Part shown: one piece after another, positions 19,060 through 27,957 of the stretch
How positions within the stretch are numbered: the first letter of the stretch is position 1
How the letters are laid out: each line of letters begins with the position of its first letter
From: JACCZH01 sp963729445
Lineage (GTDB): Bacteria; Chloroflexota; Chloroflexia; Thermomicrobiales; CFX8
Assembly: GCA_963729445.1 (NCBI GenBank)
Contig: CAVSNU010000003.1
Coordinates: forward strand, 496,001-560,000
Length of the DNA stretch: 64,000 bases
Direction: 5' to 3'
Made by a program: the position numbers and the translations under genes
Notes under the pieces: model-generated
Databases searched by the model: none
What the model was told of the DNA's origin: nothing
The model's input: the letters and a program-made list of their open reading frames with translations, nothing else

Positions 19060-19248
19060 TTAGGATGATGATTTCTGCTGCGTCGGTTTCGGCGCAGGCT
19101 TAGGGATCTTCCATGGCGCAGGCGACGATGGGCCACGACTCGGGGAGAACGTCTTGTCCTCGACATGCACAATTATCTGCCGCTGAGCCTTCGCTGGCGC
19201 TTTTACCCACTTTCCGCCGGAGGGTACGCGTTTCTTGGAGCTGGTCAT
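19060..19248 (-). CDS. Small basic hypothetical protein, 62 aa
   Basis: Not recognised. Begins MTSSKKRVPSGGKWVKAP, is Lys/Pro/Ser-rich and ends in a low-complexity tail. A strong GGAGG lies eight bases before the ATG, which is the main evidence that it is real. It follows the 212-residue membrane protein gene by 18 bases in the same direction, so the two are probably co-expressed. It could be a nucleic-acid-binding or membrane-associated partner; nothing in the sequence decides this. Confidence 0.55.
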   Translation of the reverse strand: MTSSKKRVPSGGKWVKAPAKAQRQIIVHVEDKTFSPSRGPSSPAPWKIPKPAPKPTQQKSSS

Positions 19249-19266
19249 CTGGTCTCCCTCCTCGTA

Positions 19267-19905
19267 CTAGTCCCAATAGCGAATGTATTTGATTGTACCT
19301 GCTGGAAGCAAGAGTCCACCTTCGCGCGCGATCTCCGGCCACCCATCTCCCCCATCATGAGACGTAGCCATCACGTGATCAATGTATAGATCTCGTTCCT
19401 CGGGGTCACGGGACACATGCGAATCTGACCCGAGCCATCCTGAGATCCACGTGTCGTCCGTTAGCACGACTAGCACCCATTGTCCTGGGGCACCATGCAG
19501 CTCTGCGAACTTCCGTTCCCATGCCGTCAACGCGCGTCCTGCGAACCGTCGACCCAGCAATGTTTGAATCCAATTCCAGTTGTATCGCCCCCCTGAAATC
19601 ACCAACGCCAGCATGATCGGCCACACCAACACGACGAATAACCATGTCACGACAACCCAACCGCGATTGGCGAGCATGAATTGGAGCGCTTCATCTCTTG
19701 TTCGAATAGCAGGGTCAATGCTCAACAACAAGCCGATGAACCAGGGCGCTATACACGCAGCACTTATCGCAAGCCAGCGAACGAACTCGATCTGATGGAC
19801 GTTAGGCTTCCGAGGAACGATCCCTTGTACCACCGACGTGAAGATGTAACCGGGTACCAGGAAGGTAATCGTGAAGAACGCAATCTCAAAGCCGCTGATT
19901 GTCAT
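19267..19905 (-). CDS. Membrane protein with soluble C-terminal domain (DUF6338-like)
   Basis: 212 residues. Hydrophobic segments at about 8-28, 44-62 and 82-104 are followed by a soluble domain with WVLVVLTDDTWISGWLGSDSHVSRDPEERDLYI and a final GGLLLPAGTIKYIRYWD. The three-helix head plus a domain describing ligand-like display (GWLG, DPEERDLYI) resembles DUF6338 proteins; this is from memory and not certain. It is the middle gene of a three-gene leftward unit with a 100-residue protein upstream and a 62-residue basic protein downstream. Confidence 0.65.
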   Translation of the reverse strand: MTISGFEIAFFTITFLVPGYIFTSVVQGIVPRKPNVHQIEFVRWLAISAACIAPWFIGLLLSIDPAIRTRDEALQFMLANRGWVVVTWLFVVLVWPIMLALVISGGRYNWNWIQTLLGRRFAGRALTAWERKFAELHGAPGQWVLVVLTDDTWISGWLGSDSHVSRDPEERDLYIDHVMATSHDGGDGWPEIAREGGLLLPAGTIKYIRYWD

Positions 19906-19996
19906 CGCACCTCATAGTCATTAGAGGGCACAGTAAAGCACCCACCGGCGAGTAAGGCGGCCGATGGGATTGATGCGGCAGCCTCCAGACTAAAGA

Positions 19997-20299
19997 TCAG
20001 CGCCCGGTATGCTGCAGAAAATCGAGAATGTCGCATGCCAAGCTGATACGACTGCGAATGAGTTTGTCGCGTACTTCTCGCGCTACGCTGCCCGGATCCG
20101 AGATCGTACCGTGGAATTCATTCGCACGACGGTTGATCTCGTCTCGCAACAAAGCTTCGTCTATGGTGTTTCCCTGTTCCTGCTGGTAGGCGTTCACGAA
20201 GTCATAGAAACGACCCATGTCATAGGTGTGACTTGTGTGCCAGGTATCCGGCCCGATCCATCTCGATAGAGCCTCGCTGCTCCTGGGATCAAGTTGCAT
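19997..20299 (-). CDS. Hypothetical protein, 100 aa
   Basis: Not recognised. MQLDPRSSEALSRWIGPDTWHTSHTYDMGRF opens an all-helical looking chain with many charged residues and no membrane segment. GAGGGG lies about six bases before the ATG. It is the first gene of the leftward unit with the DUF6338-like membrane protein (92-base gap). The DNA from 20300 to 20556 upstream holds nothing identified. Confidence 0.55.
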   Translation of the reverse strand: MQLDPRSSEALSRWIGPDTWHTSHTYDMGRFYDFVNAYQQEQGNTIDEALLRDEINRRANEFHGTISDPGSVAREVRDKLIRSRISLACDILDFLQHTGR

Positions 20300-20556
20300 T
20301 TTCCACCCCTCACGGCACTGTCAATTGTTGTCCGAACAGGAGAGCATCATAGCGTATACCGGCTGAGCACACGCACCCGGCATCCATTTATCCCCGTGCA
20401 AGGAGCCATCCGCTCGATCAACGGGCGCACACAGGGCCGAACAGCGCGCCGTCAAGTAGAGGTCTATGTAAACTCTAGACCAATCTCCCATTCCTGCCTG
20501 AAGACAACCATGACACCATGATCCTCAGTCACGAGACATCACGAACAGGCGACGCC

Positions 20557-20872
20557 ATGTACCAGGATCACAATGTCATCAGGCGGGTCAATCGGGCCGG
20601 TGGCTTGATCGGTCTCTTTAGGACACAGCACCACAACGTGAGCGACCAGGTGCGCGGCCTCAATAGCCACGGGCTACCGGGTATCGTTCATCGTCTCTGA
20701 TTCCTGGACGTTCGTTCAGTGGATCGGAGCGTTGCTGCTACTCGTGTGCACGCTCGGTAACTACACAAAAGCACCGGGCTTGCTGGTTGTTGGCGAGCGC
20801 ATCATGGGGACGCCGGCACACGTCGGCACACCGGCACCGTCCATCCCTCAGCTAGCGGTCGGATCGTCGTAG
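20557..20872 (+). pseudogene. Small protein gene with one membrane segment, broken by a +1 frameshift
   Basis: From ATG 20557 the first frame reads MYQDHNVIRRVNRAGGLIGL and continues to VSDQVRGLNSHG; near 20671 the coding pattern moves to the next frame and reads YRVSFIVSDSWTFVQWIGALL, then VGERIMGTPAH, to a TAG at 20870. Deleting one G of the GGG at 20671-20673 joins the two into a 104-residue protein with one hydrophobic helix. Neither half has the features of a complete protein alone. Function unknown. Like the other frameshifts in this window it is a +1 insertion. Confidence 0.5.
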
Positions 20873-20989
20873 AGCCTTCGCCGGCTCTCACTTTCGGACC
20901 CTCGCAAATCCGTGCAGTGCCTGTGGCATGACCTAGCGCGGAACTGCATCTGACACAACCTCTCGAAACACATCCCCCGGCGACGCGCA

Positions 20990-21592
20990 CTAGAGGCACG
21001 ACAACTCGAATGCTACATCGAAGACGTCCCGCGTCCAGCCGCCTTCCCATTGGTCGCGCGCTCTTTCCATCTCCTGATGGTAGTACCCGCTCGTCCCTTC
21101 GCTGCGACGCAGGTGCTCCATGCTGTCCCAGAACGACATGCCTAGCACGTGTTTGTTCCCGCGGTCTCCGAGTACCAGGAAGCCGCGGTAGCCTGGTTGC
21201 TTGCTTGCCGCTTCGATGATGGACGTATCGGCCTGTGTCTCAGCGTTGTAGAACCAGCCGGGGGTGACACTTCCTCGCGATACGCGCGCGACCGACTTGC
21301 CCTCGCCGGGGCGGTGCTGTAACACCTCGTAGTTCGTGCCGCGCGCCGCGCCTTGTAAGGTTTCAGCAGCCCGCTGGGCAAGCTGCTGCGCGGTGCCTAC
21401 GCCGTTGTTCAGTGTCTCCTCGCTATCCCAGAGTGCGATGTTCATACCGCGGCCACTGGGGCGATCGAGCAACAGAAGGGCCTCCCCGAATCCCGGCTGG
21501 CTTCGTACGTCTGATGCACTGTCCTGGAAAATGCGAATGAGGTCGTCAATCCGCTGGGGGTCGGCTTGAATCGCGGTGACGTGGGCGAACAT
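20990..21592 (-). CDS. Dimeric alpha/beta-barrel protein, antibiotic-monooxygenase-like, tandem domain
   Basis: 200 residues built of two similar halves: residues 1-90 (MFAHVTAIQADPQRIDDL with PGFGEALLLLD and MNIALWDSEE) and 105-195 (PGYRGFLVLGD and VLGMSFWDSMEHL). The repeated pattern of beta strand, PG(F/Y)xG, then W-DS is typical of the ABM/ferredoxin-like barrel, which normally forms from two subunits; here one chain could make the whole barrel. AGGAGG precedes ATG 21592. Substrate unknown. The DNA from 21593 to 21968 has no supported gene. Confidence 0.7.
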   Translation of the reverse strand: MFAHVTAIQADPQRIDDLIRIFQDSASDVRSQPGFGEALLLLDRPSGRGMNIALWDSEETLNNGVGTAQQLAQRAAETLQGAARGTNYEVLQHRPGEGKSVARVSRGSVTPGWFYNAETQADTSIIEAASKQPGYRGFLVLGDRGNKHVLGMSFWDSMEHLRRSEGTSGYYHQEMERARDQWEGGWTRDVFDVAFELSCL

Positions 21593-21968
21593 GCGGTCCT
21601 CCTGTTCCTTCGACATGCCGGAAATCGACGAACGGGCTGACGTTGAATTGTCCTCTTACGATACGACAATCATAGGCACGCCTGCGGAGATTGTCCATCA
21701 GCCTGTTACGCACAAGCGACGCACCAGCTCCGCTTACGCCGTAGCTGACTCGCGAATCGTGCAACCTCACGGTCAACTAGAGCGGGTTGTCGGAATCAGT
21801 GACCTTTGTCTCGGAGAAATAATGGAGGTGTCCAGGTTCCTCCAACAACGCATGGCACCCATACTCAGCATTGGCTGCTTGCGAAGAGCGGATCGAGCTA
21901 GACAGTCTCACCATCGATCCGCGGCACCGGAGTTTTCGCTAATCGCTGTGGGGGGGCGGGATTGGCGC

Positions 21969-22298
21969 CTATCCGCGATTCACCGTGAACCACTTGCCCG
22001 GCCAACGGCCCTTGCAAGGTGTGATCAGGTGGTTGTTCTGGAGCGCCCGGATCTGGTTACGATGCACGTGTACCAGATCGCTCATCGCAACCGCTTTTAC
22101 CTCACCAGCCTTGTGACGCCGAAAGAGTTTGTTGATGAGTGACGAATCGCGGAAGATGAAGACCTGAGATTCGCCGCTGGAGCTTCGAGTGCATACGTCG
22201 ATCAACCAGTCCCAGACTGCCTGTGCCTCCGCATCCAGTTTCACGTTGCCCGAGGTGGCCGGTGTTGAACGCGTCGTTGCAGGTCGCTCTTGCAGCAC
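21969..22298 (-). CDS. Hypothetical protein, 109 aa
   Basis: Not recognised. GTG at 22298 is preceded by a strong AGGAGGA nine bases upstream. After a short Thr-rich N-terminus the chain reads LDAEAQAVWDWLIDVCTRSSSG and later SDLVHVHRNQIRALQNNHLITP, which looks like a small helical domain, possibly helix-turn-helix; the C-terminus is basic (CKGRWPGKWFTVNRG). It could bind DNA but no motif proves it. The region 22299-22702 beyond it has no supported gene. Confidence 0.5.
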   Translation of the reverse strand: MLQERPATTRSTPATSGNVKLDAEAQAVWDWLIDVCTRSSSGESQVFIFRDSSLINKLFRRHKAGEVKAVAMSDLVHVHRNQIRALQNNHLITPCKGRWPGKWFTVNRG

Positions 22299-22702
22299 TC
22301 TTGGAGTCCTCCTGATACCATCTCGTTTCTCGTCTTCGAGGTCATGCCCGTCGCCACCGGTGATGGCGTCCCGATTTCATTCTGGACAGGTACCGTCAAC
22401 CTGGAACGAATGCCGGGACTCTACCTGTGTCTTCGTGGAGACGACCCGTATCGTGGGCTGACCAACCCGCGGGGTCTAGATGCGTGCCACAGACATCCTT
22501 GATGTGCCTGCGTGTGAGTGGGGTCGTTCGACCGTCGGCCCACACCTTCTACCGCTTTTTATACCACAGCCGGAAGTGGGAACACGCTCAGAGGCCAACA
22601 CGCTGTCCACACCTCGATGCTGTTGACGGAGGCACGCGAGTCGGTCAGACTAACGGCGCTCGACAAGTGACGCTGCAAGAATGGCTTGAGAGGTCAACCA
22701 CT

Positions 22703-24232
22703 GTGCCAGACGCTGTAGAAGAATCGGCCGTGCCCACATTTGGAGAACGTCTCGCGAAGATCGCCGAAGCGCGACCGTCCGACGCCGCTCTTATCTTCGC
22801 TCCCCGATCCGGAGACGACACGGTCGTTACCTGGCGACAACTCGCTACCCGCACAAACCAACTCGCCCGGCTGCTTGCCGAGCGCGGCGTAGACTCCACG
22901 TCAACGGTTGTAGCGGGAGTATGGAATCGCCCGGAACAGATCCTCCTGACCGTCGCTGCCTGGAAGCTCGGGGCGAGGTTGCTGCCCTTACGCGCAATCC
23001 TGCCGGCTCGCGAGCGCGACCAGATCCTGGATCTGGCCTCACCTGCCATTGTCTACGCCGATTGGGATATCACGAACTATCCGACGTTGACCGACCTCGA
23101 TTTCGCCCAACTCGACAACTACTCGGCAGAGCCCATGCCGGACAATCCACCTCATCCAGGAAAGTCCATCGCGTCTGGTGGCTCAACCGGCCGCTCCAAG
23201 ATCATTGTGGATCGCATGTGGCACCCATGCGCGCCGCTCTCCGGCGCGCGCCGCACAGGCTCCAGGCTCGGCCAGGTCCAGCTCCTGGCCGCGCCGCTGT
23301 ACCACAACTCCCCGTTCCTCACGACGTACAGCGGTCTCGCGAACGAACATACTCTCGTCGTCATGGAGAAGTTTGACGCCGCCCACGCGGTGGATCTCAT
23401 CGAGCGTTATTGGGTCAACTACGCATACTTCCCGCCGATCATCATGCGGCGCATCGCCATGCTACCGGACATCCAGACACGAGATTTCTCCAGTATCGAG
23501 GCTATTCAGAGCTCAGCTGCGCCCTGCCCGGACTGGCTCAAGCGCTTCTGGATCGATCTCATCGGGGCAGAAAAGGTGTACGAGGTGTACGGCTCTACAG
23601 AGGGGATTGGCGCAACGATCATCCGTGGGGACGAGTGGCTGGAGCACCCCGGCAGTGTCGGGAAACCAGTGCGTTGCGAGATGAAGATCCTTGATGAGTC
23701 AGGGCGCGACGTTGCACCTGGAGAAGTGGGAGAAATCTACATGCGCCCGCTTGACGGACGGACGCCGACCTTCGAATACATTGGAGCCACTGACCTCAAA
23801 TCCACACCGGATGGTTTCAAGAGCATCAGCGACCTCGGCTGGGTCGATGACGACGGTTTTCTCTACATCGCTGACAGAAGAACTGATCTGATTGTGACTG
23901 GTGGAGCAAACGTGTATCCGGCGGAGGTTGAGGGGGCGCTTAGCGATCACCCGGCGCTCGCTGACGTCGCCGTGATAGGCGTGCCGGATGAGGAATGGGG
24001 ACGCAGGGTGCATGCGGTGGTTCAGGTGGTCGATCCGACAAACCCACCCTCCACTCGTGAGCTTGACGCGCACTGCAGAGAGCGAATCGCGTCGTACAAA
24101 GCGCCCAAGACCTACGAGTTTGTGGCTGAGTTACCGCGTAACGAAGCGGGCAAAATAAGGCGCTCGGCCCTGGTGGCCGAGCGCGAATCAGGCTGGATTG
24201 CCGGTATGGTGAACGCCCGCGAAGGGGATTAG
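22703..24232 (+). CDS. AMP-forming acyl-CoA synthetase/ligase
   Basis: 509 residues of the ANL superfamily. SIASGGSTGRSKII is the P-loop-like AMP motif, EVYGSTEGIG the second core motif, then SDLGWVDDDGFLYIADRRTDLI with the hinge Asp, and ELPRNEAGKIRR with the catalytic Lys. Such enzymes activate a carboxylate to an acyl-adenylate and then to the CoA thioester; the pattern is near bile-acid/steroid and short acyl ligases but the acid is unknown. GTG 22703 is chosen because GAGAGG lies nine bases upstream; the frame is open further back to 22427. Its stop overlaps the convergent desaturase stop. Confidence 0.87.
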   Translation: MPDAVEESAVPTFGERLAKIAEARPSDAALIFAPRSGDDTVVTWRQLATRTNQLARLLAERGVDSTSTVVAGVWNRPEQILLTVAAWKLGARLLPLRAILPARERDQILDLASPAIVYADWDITNYPTLTDLDFAQLDNYSAEPMPDNPPHPGKSIASGGSTGRSKIIVDRMWHPCAPLSGARRTGSRLGQVQLLAAPLYHNSPFLTTYSGLANEHTLVVMEKFDAAHAVDLIERYWVNYAYFPPIIMRRIAMLPDIQTRDFSSIEAIQSSAAPCPDWLKRFWIDLIGAEKVYEVYGSTEGIGATIIRGDEWLEHPGSVGKPVRCEMKILDESGRDVAPGEVGEIYMRPLDGRTPTFEYIGATDLKSTPDGFKSISDLGWVDDDGFLYIADRRTDLIVTGGANVYPAEVEGALSDHPALADVAVIGVPDEEWGRRVHAVVQVVDPTNPPSTRELDAHCRERIASYKAPKTYEFVAELPRNEAGKIRRSALVAERESGWIAGMVNAREGD

Positions 24233-25116
24233 TCGCCGCTTACCGGTGCCGGCGCCTTTGCTGGTGCCGCAGGATTGGTATCGCGGCGGCGACGTCGCTC
24301 GATCAGGTCCGGCGACGGGTTCTTGACGTTCCAGGCCAGCTTCAGGCGGGCCATGAGGCGAATAATGATCGCGGACAGGTCAAACTGCTTCCATCCCATG
24401 CCATGGTAGGCCATCGCCGGGAAAGCGTGGTGGTTGTGGTGCCAGCCTTCGCCGAACGCCAGGAGCCCCACAACCCAGTTGTTGCGGCTCTCGTCCTTGA
24501 TATCGAACGGGCGATCTCCAAAAGTGTGGCAGACCGAGTTAACGGCCCAGGTCACATGGTTCACCACGACGATGCGGACGAATCCGCCCCACAGCAAGCC
24601 ATCGAGACCGGCGATGAGATACGGGATAACGAGACCGACTCCGACCCAGAGCAGGAAGGTTCGGTCGATGAACGAGATGATCGGGTCTTTCTCGAAGCGC
24701 TTGCCGTACTTCTCTCGGTCGGCGGGTGGTGCGCTGAACAGCCAGCCGGCGTGGGCGTGAAAGAAACCCTCGAGTGGGCTATGCGGATCGCCCTCTTCGT
24801 CAGAGTGCGCATGGTGCTTGAGATGGTTCGAGGCCCAGTCGATCGCCTTACCCTGTACCGCCATAGAGGCGAGGATGAGGAAGAAGGCTTTGGCTACGGG
24901 ACCGGTTTCAAAGCTCTTGTGGGTCAGCATGCGATGGTAACCGATAGTGATGCCCAGGCCCGTCAACAAATAGAGGGCGAAGAACAGGCTTAGCTCTGTC
25001 CAGCCGATCCACTCGTTCCAGAGCCGGTACATCGCATACGCAGTCGCCGCAAGCGGGCCTACGACGAAGAAGAGAATAATTGCCTGGCGGATCCGCAATG
25101 GACTCACGTATGTCAC
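24229..25116 (-). CDS. Membrane acyl-CoA/fatty-acid desaturase (delta-9 type)
   Basis: 295 residues with four or five membrane helices and the three histidine boxes of the diiron desaturases: HRMLTH near residue 61, HLKHHAHSD near 98 and HHNHH near 230. It would introduce a cis double bond into a fatty acyl chain, adjusting membrane fluidity. The Arg-rich, Pro/Ala-rich tail is extra to the catalytic core. Convergent with the acyl-CoA synthetase, with a four-base overlap of the stops. Confidence 0.93.
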   Translation of the reverse strand: MTYVSPLRIRQAIILFFVVGPLAATAYAMYRLWNEWIGWTELSLFFALYLLTGLGITIGYHRMLTHKSFETGPVAKAFFLILASMAVQGKAIDWASNHLKHHAHSDEEGDPHSPLEGFFHAHAGWLFSAPPADREKYGKRFEKDPIISFIDRTFLLWVGVGLVIPYLIAGLDGLLWGGFVRIVVVNHVTWAVNSVCHTFGDRPFDIKDESRNNWVVGLLAFGEGWHHNHHAFPAMAYHGMGWKQFDLSAIIIRLMARLKLAWNVKNPSPDLIERRRRRDTNPAAPAKAPAPVSGD

Positions 25117-25166
25117 CTAACACTCGGGCTCAATGCCCACCCCTGAAGTCGTCGTCCGGATCTATT

Positions 25167-26579
25167 CTACCGGACGGTCCTGCGCTGGCGTCGTGTCTTC
25201 TCGACCTGGAAACACGCACTACAGTACACCGGCCGGGACGGATCTGGGGCGAAGGGTACATCCGCCCGCTCGCCACATCCATGGCAGGTAACACTGTGCC
25301 GGCGCTGTACGGGTCGTGCTTCAGCCCGTTCTGTCCGGGGCTGGCTGCCCACTCGGCTATCCAGACGTTGCCGCACCTGAGGTGCGACAGCGCCCATGTC
25401 AGCGGTCCCAGAGATCGCCGCCTGGGCACCCTGCCAGCGAACACGAGGGATGCGGTGTGCAATCCCGCGTTCGAGCTGCCGCCACTTCGAGGCATCCTCG
25501 GGACCGAGCAACGTAATTGCGCGGCCCTCGCGGCCCATCCGCCCGGTGCGGCCCACCCGGTGAGTCAACAGCTCCGGAGATTCCGGGAGATCGAAGTTGA
25601 TGACTTGCTCAACGCTGGTGATGTCCAGTCCGCGCGCCGCAACGTTCGTTGCGAGCAGGATCTGAACCCTGCCGGAGCGGAAGTCTTCCATCACACGGTC
25701 GCGGGCGTTCTGCGAGAGATTTCCCTGCAGAGCGCCAACCGGGTAACCAAGACCCTCGAGCTTGCCGGCCAGCTTTTTCACGCCGTGCTTGGTGCGCCCG
25801 AAGACAATGATCGAGCCCTCAGAGCGAAGGTCGAGCAGGTCGGTGAGCGCCGTCATCTTGTCGCCGTCCGGCAAGTCATAGGCGACGTGGTCGATTTTGG
25901 CTCGGTCCTCGGCGCCGGGGTCAACGTGCACGGTAACCGCGTTACGCAGATGCTTGTTGGCCGTCTTCTGCACCCACTCTGGCAGCGTGGCCGAGAAGAG
26001 CGCAGTCTGCCGTGTGGCCGGAGTTTCAGCGATGATGCGCTCAACGTCGGGCGCGAACCCGCGATCGAGCATCTCATCGGCTTCGTCGAGAACGAGCAGC
26101 CGCAACTGATCCAACCGGAGCGCTTTCTGACGCAGCAAGTCCAGGATACGTCCTGGAGTGCCGACAACGACCTGAGCGCCACGGCGAACCGCCGCAATCT
26201 GTGGCTGAATGCCTCGCCCGCCAAAGACGAGCGTCGTCTGAACGCCACGGCTTCCGGCTACCTGGTCGAACACACCGCCGACCTGGACGGCGAGCTCACG
26301 AGTCGGGGTAAGAACGAGCACCTGTACGGCGCGCCTGCGCGGATCAATCACCTCGATTGCCGGGATGGCAAACGCGAGGGTCTTACCCGAACCAGTGCGA
26401 GCCTGACCGATAACGTCTTTGCCCTTTAGCAGGTGCGGCATAGCTTGAGCTTGAATGGGAGTGGGGTCTTGGATGTCCATGGTCCTGAGCGCGTCGAGCG
26501 TCTCACGGCTCAAGTTCATCCCGGCGAAAGAGACATTCTGCTCTTCGCCCATTGGGGAACGTTCAATTGTAGTCTGCAA
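25167..26579 (-). CDS. DEAD-box RNA helicase with C-terminal zinc ribbon
   Basis: 470 residues. Q-motif FAGMNLSRETLDALRTM, Walker A ARTGSGKT, VLDEADEML, SAT and HRVGRTGRMGREG are all in place. After residue 385 a linker leads to CHGCGERADVPFAPDPSRPVYCSACF, two CxxC pairs forming a zinc ribbon also seen appended to other proteins in this phylum (from memory). It would unwind structured RNA during ribosome assembly or cold growth. Start TTG at 26579 has GAGGA about nine bases upstream; an ATG at 26552 is the alternative and would shorten it by nine residues. Confidence 0.93.
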   Translation of the reverse strand: MQTTIERSPMGEEQNVSFAGMNLSRETLDALRTMDIQDPTPIQAQAMPHLLKGKDVIGQARTGSGKTLAFAIPAIEVIDPRRRAVQVLVLTPTRELAVQVGGVFDQVAGSRGVQTTLVFGGRGIQPQIAAVRRGAQVVVGTPGRILDLLRQKALRLDQLRLLVLDEADEMLDRGFAPDVERIIAETPATRQTALFSATLPEWVQKTANKHLRNAVTVHVDPGAEDRAKIDHVAYDLPDGDKMTALTDLLDLRSEGSIIVFGRTKHGVKKLAGKLEGLGYPVGALQGNLSQNARDRVMEDFRSGRVQILLATNVAARGLDITSVEQVINFDLPESPELLTHRVGRTGRMGREGRAITLLGPEDASKWRQLERGIAHRIPRVRWQGAQAAISGTADMGAVAPQVRQRLDSRVGSQPRTERAEARPVQRRHSVTCHGCGERADVPFAPDPSRPVYCSACFQVEKTRRQRRTVR

Positions 26580-26727
26580 ACCTGAAAAATCCTCATATCG
26601 AGCAGCATAAAAAAAATAGAACTACAGGAACCGTCGAGCCGGCTAGTACGTCTCGACGTGCCCCATGCTGCTAGATCGGAGGGCTCATTGGCGTACTACT
26701 GCGCGATGACCGCGCGTCCTTCGTATC

Positions 26728-26741
26728 GTGTAATTATACAC
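26728..26741. promoter_or_regulatory. Possible operator, inverted repeat GTGTA-ATTA-TACAC
   Basis: A 5-4-5 inverted repeat lies about 100 bases before the ComD-like gene, in the only AT-rich patch of the 263-base gap 26580-26842. GntR-type regulators often use sites of this shape. No regulator gene is adjacent, so this is a weak call. Confidence 0.3.
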
Positions 26742-26842
26742 AACATAGCCCCACACTGTGCGGCGCCTTGACTGCGCACATCAGGACTTCTAGGATCACC
26801 GTAGTTCGATAGCGGTATTCCAGCCGAAACTACCTGAAACGA

Positions 26843-27361
26843 ATGACGATGCCCGTATCAGTACGTAACTCACAGCTCATTTATGACTCGCTGAAATCCG
26901 GTGACGTCCGGATCATGTCCGCACTGCCTGAAACCTGGCTCGTGCACCTGATTCGCATGGCCGACGATGACCCCGAGGTGAGCCTCGTCAGGCTCGCTAA
27001 AGAGGAGGAGGGAGTCGGGATCTCAGCCGGCGCGCACCTCGCCGGCGTCAAGTCCGCCATGCTCATGCAGAACCATGGCTTCCTCGCCAGCATTAATGGC
27101 ATCGTCTCGCTCGCGCATCTCTACAAGATCCCCCTGCTCATGCTCATCAGCTACCGGGGCGAATTCGGGGAGCGCGATCCGTGGCAAACCCAGGGCGGCG
27201 GCGTCACCGTGCCTCTGCTCGACAGTCTGGGAATCCCGCACGACCGGCTCGATGATCCCCGGCATGTGGAATCCCGCATTCGAAAGGCCCAGCATCTCGC
27301 GGACGCGGCTCTGAAACCGGTGGCGCTGCTTTTGTGCCGCGATCTGATGTGGGAGGAATAG
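26843..27361 (+). CDS. Sulfopyruvate/phosphonopyruvate decarboxylase-like alpha subunit (ComD-like)
   Basis: 172 residues matching the pyrimidine-binding half of a TPP enzyme: LPETWLVHLIRMA, VRLAKEEEGVGISAGAHLAG (with the catalytic Glu that activates thiamine) and MLMQNHGFLASINGIVSLA. With its partner it would remove CO2 from a 3-substituted pyruvate such as sulfopyruvate, phosphonopyruvate or oxaloacetate. The stop overlaps the start of the beta subunit. First gene of a four-gene operon with a cyclase-family hydrolase and an aspartate-dehydrogenase-like enzyme. Which acid is the substrate is not shown by the sequence. Confidence 0.78.
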   Translation: MTMPVSVRNSQLIYDSLKSGDVRIMSALPETWLVHLIRMADDDPEVSLVRLAKEEEGVGISAGAHLAGVKSAMLMQNHGFLASINGIVSLAHLYKIPLLMLISYRGEFGERDPWQTQGGGVTVPLLDSLGIPHDRLDDPRHVESRIRKAQHLADAALKPVALLLCRDLMWEE

Positions 27362-27957
27362 TGCGACGCATCGACGCCCTTGAGGCGATCTATCCACAAC
27401 TCGAAGAGTGTGTGGTTGTCACGATAATGGGTGCTGTTTCAGCCGAGTTACAGTCGCTGGGCCATCGGCCAAACTTCTTCTACCTGTTGCACGCGATGGG
27501 GCTCGCCTCATCCATGGGTCTGGGGATCGCTCTGGCACGGCCCGAGCTACAGGTAGTCGTGCTGGATGGAGACGGCTCCCTGCTCATGAACCTGGGCGGC
27601 CTGACCACCATGGCGCGCTACGCGCCTCCAAACCTCCTGCATGTCGTCTTCGACAACGAGAGTTTGCTCTCGGTCGGTGGATTCCCCACGGCGACATCGA
27701 CCGGCAGTGACCTTGCCGCAATCGCTGCGGCCGCGGGTATCGCGTGCACCGGCACCGTCCATACCGTCGAAGAGTTCAAGTGTGCGTTTCATGAGAGCCT
27801 TGCTGCCCACGAGCTGACCACCCTCGTCGCCAAGGTCGACGCGACGGGTCCGCCGGTGTTTCTCACCGATCTCCCGATGCTCGAAAATCGCTTCGAGTTC
27901 CAACGCTATCTGCGCACGATGAACGCTGAACAGGCACAGAGAAAGGCAGACTCTTGA
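27361..27957 (+). CDS. Sulfopyruvate/phosphonopyruvate decarboxylase-like beta subunit (ComE-like)
   Basis: 198 residues matching the pyrophosphate-binding half: LLHAMGLASSMGLGIALARP, then VVLDGDGSLLMNLGGLTT, the GDG...N motif that holds Mg-TPP, and NLLHVVFDNESLLSVGGFPT. GTG at 27361 overlaps the alpha-subunit TAG and follows GGGAGGAA, so translation is coupled and stoichiometric. Its own stop overlaps the start of the cyclase-family gene. Confidence 0.8.
   Translation: MRRIDALEAIYPQLEECVVVTIMGAVSAELQSLGHRPNFFYLLHAMGLASSMGLGIALARPELQVVVLDGDGSLLMNLGGLTTMARYAPPNLLHVVFDNESLLSVGGFPTATSTGSDLAAIAAAAGIACTGTVHTVEEFKCAFHESLAAHELTTLVAKVDATGPPVFLTDLPMLENRFEFQRYLRTMNAEQAQRKADS

Noticed and set aside
25080..26429. 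Long open frame (449 codons) opposite the DEAD-box helicase
   Set aside because: Antisense shadow of a gene with every helicase motif; no start signal and no known fold.
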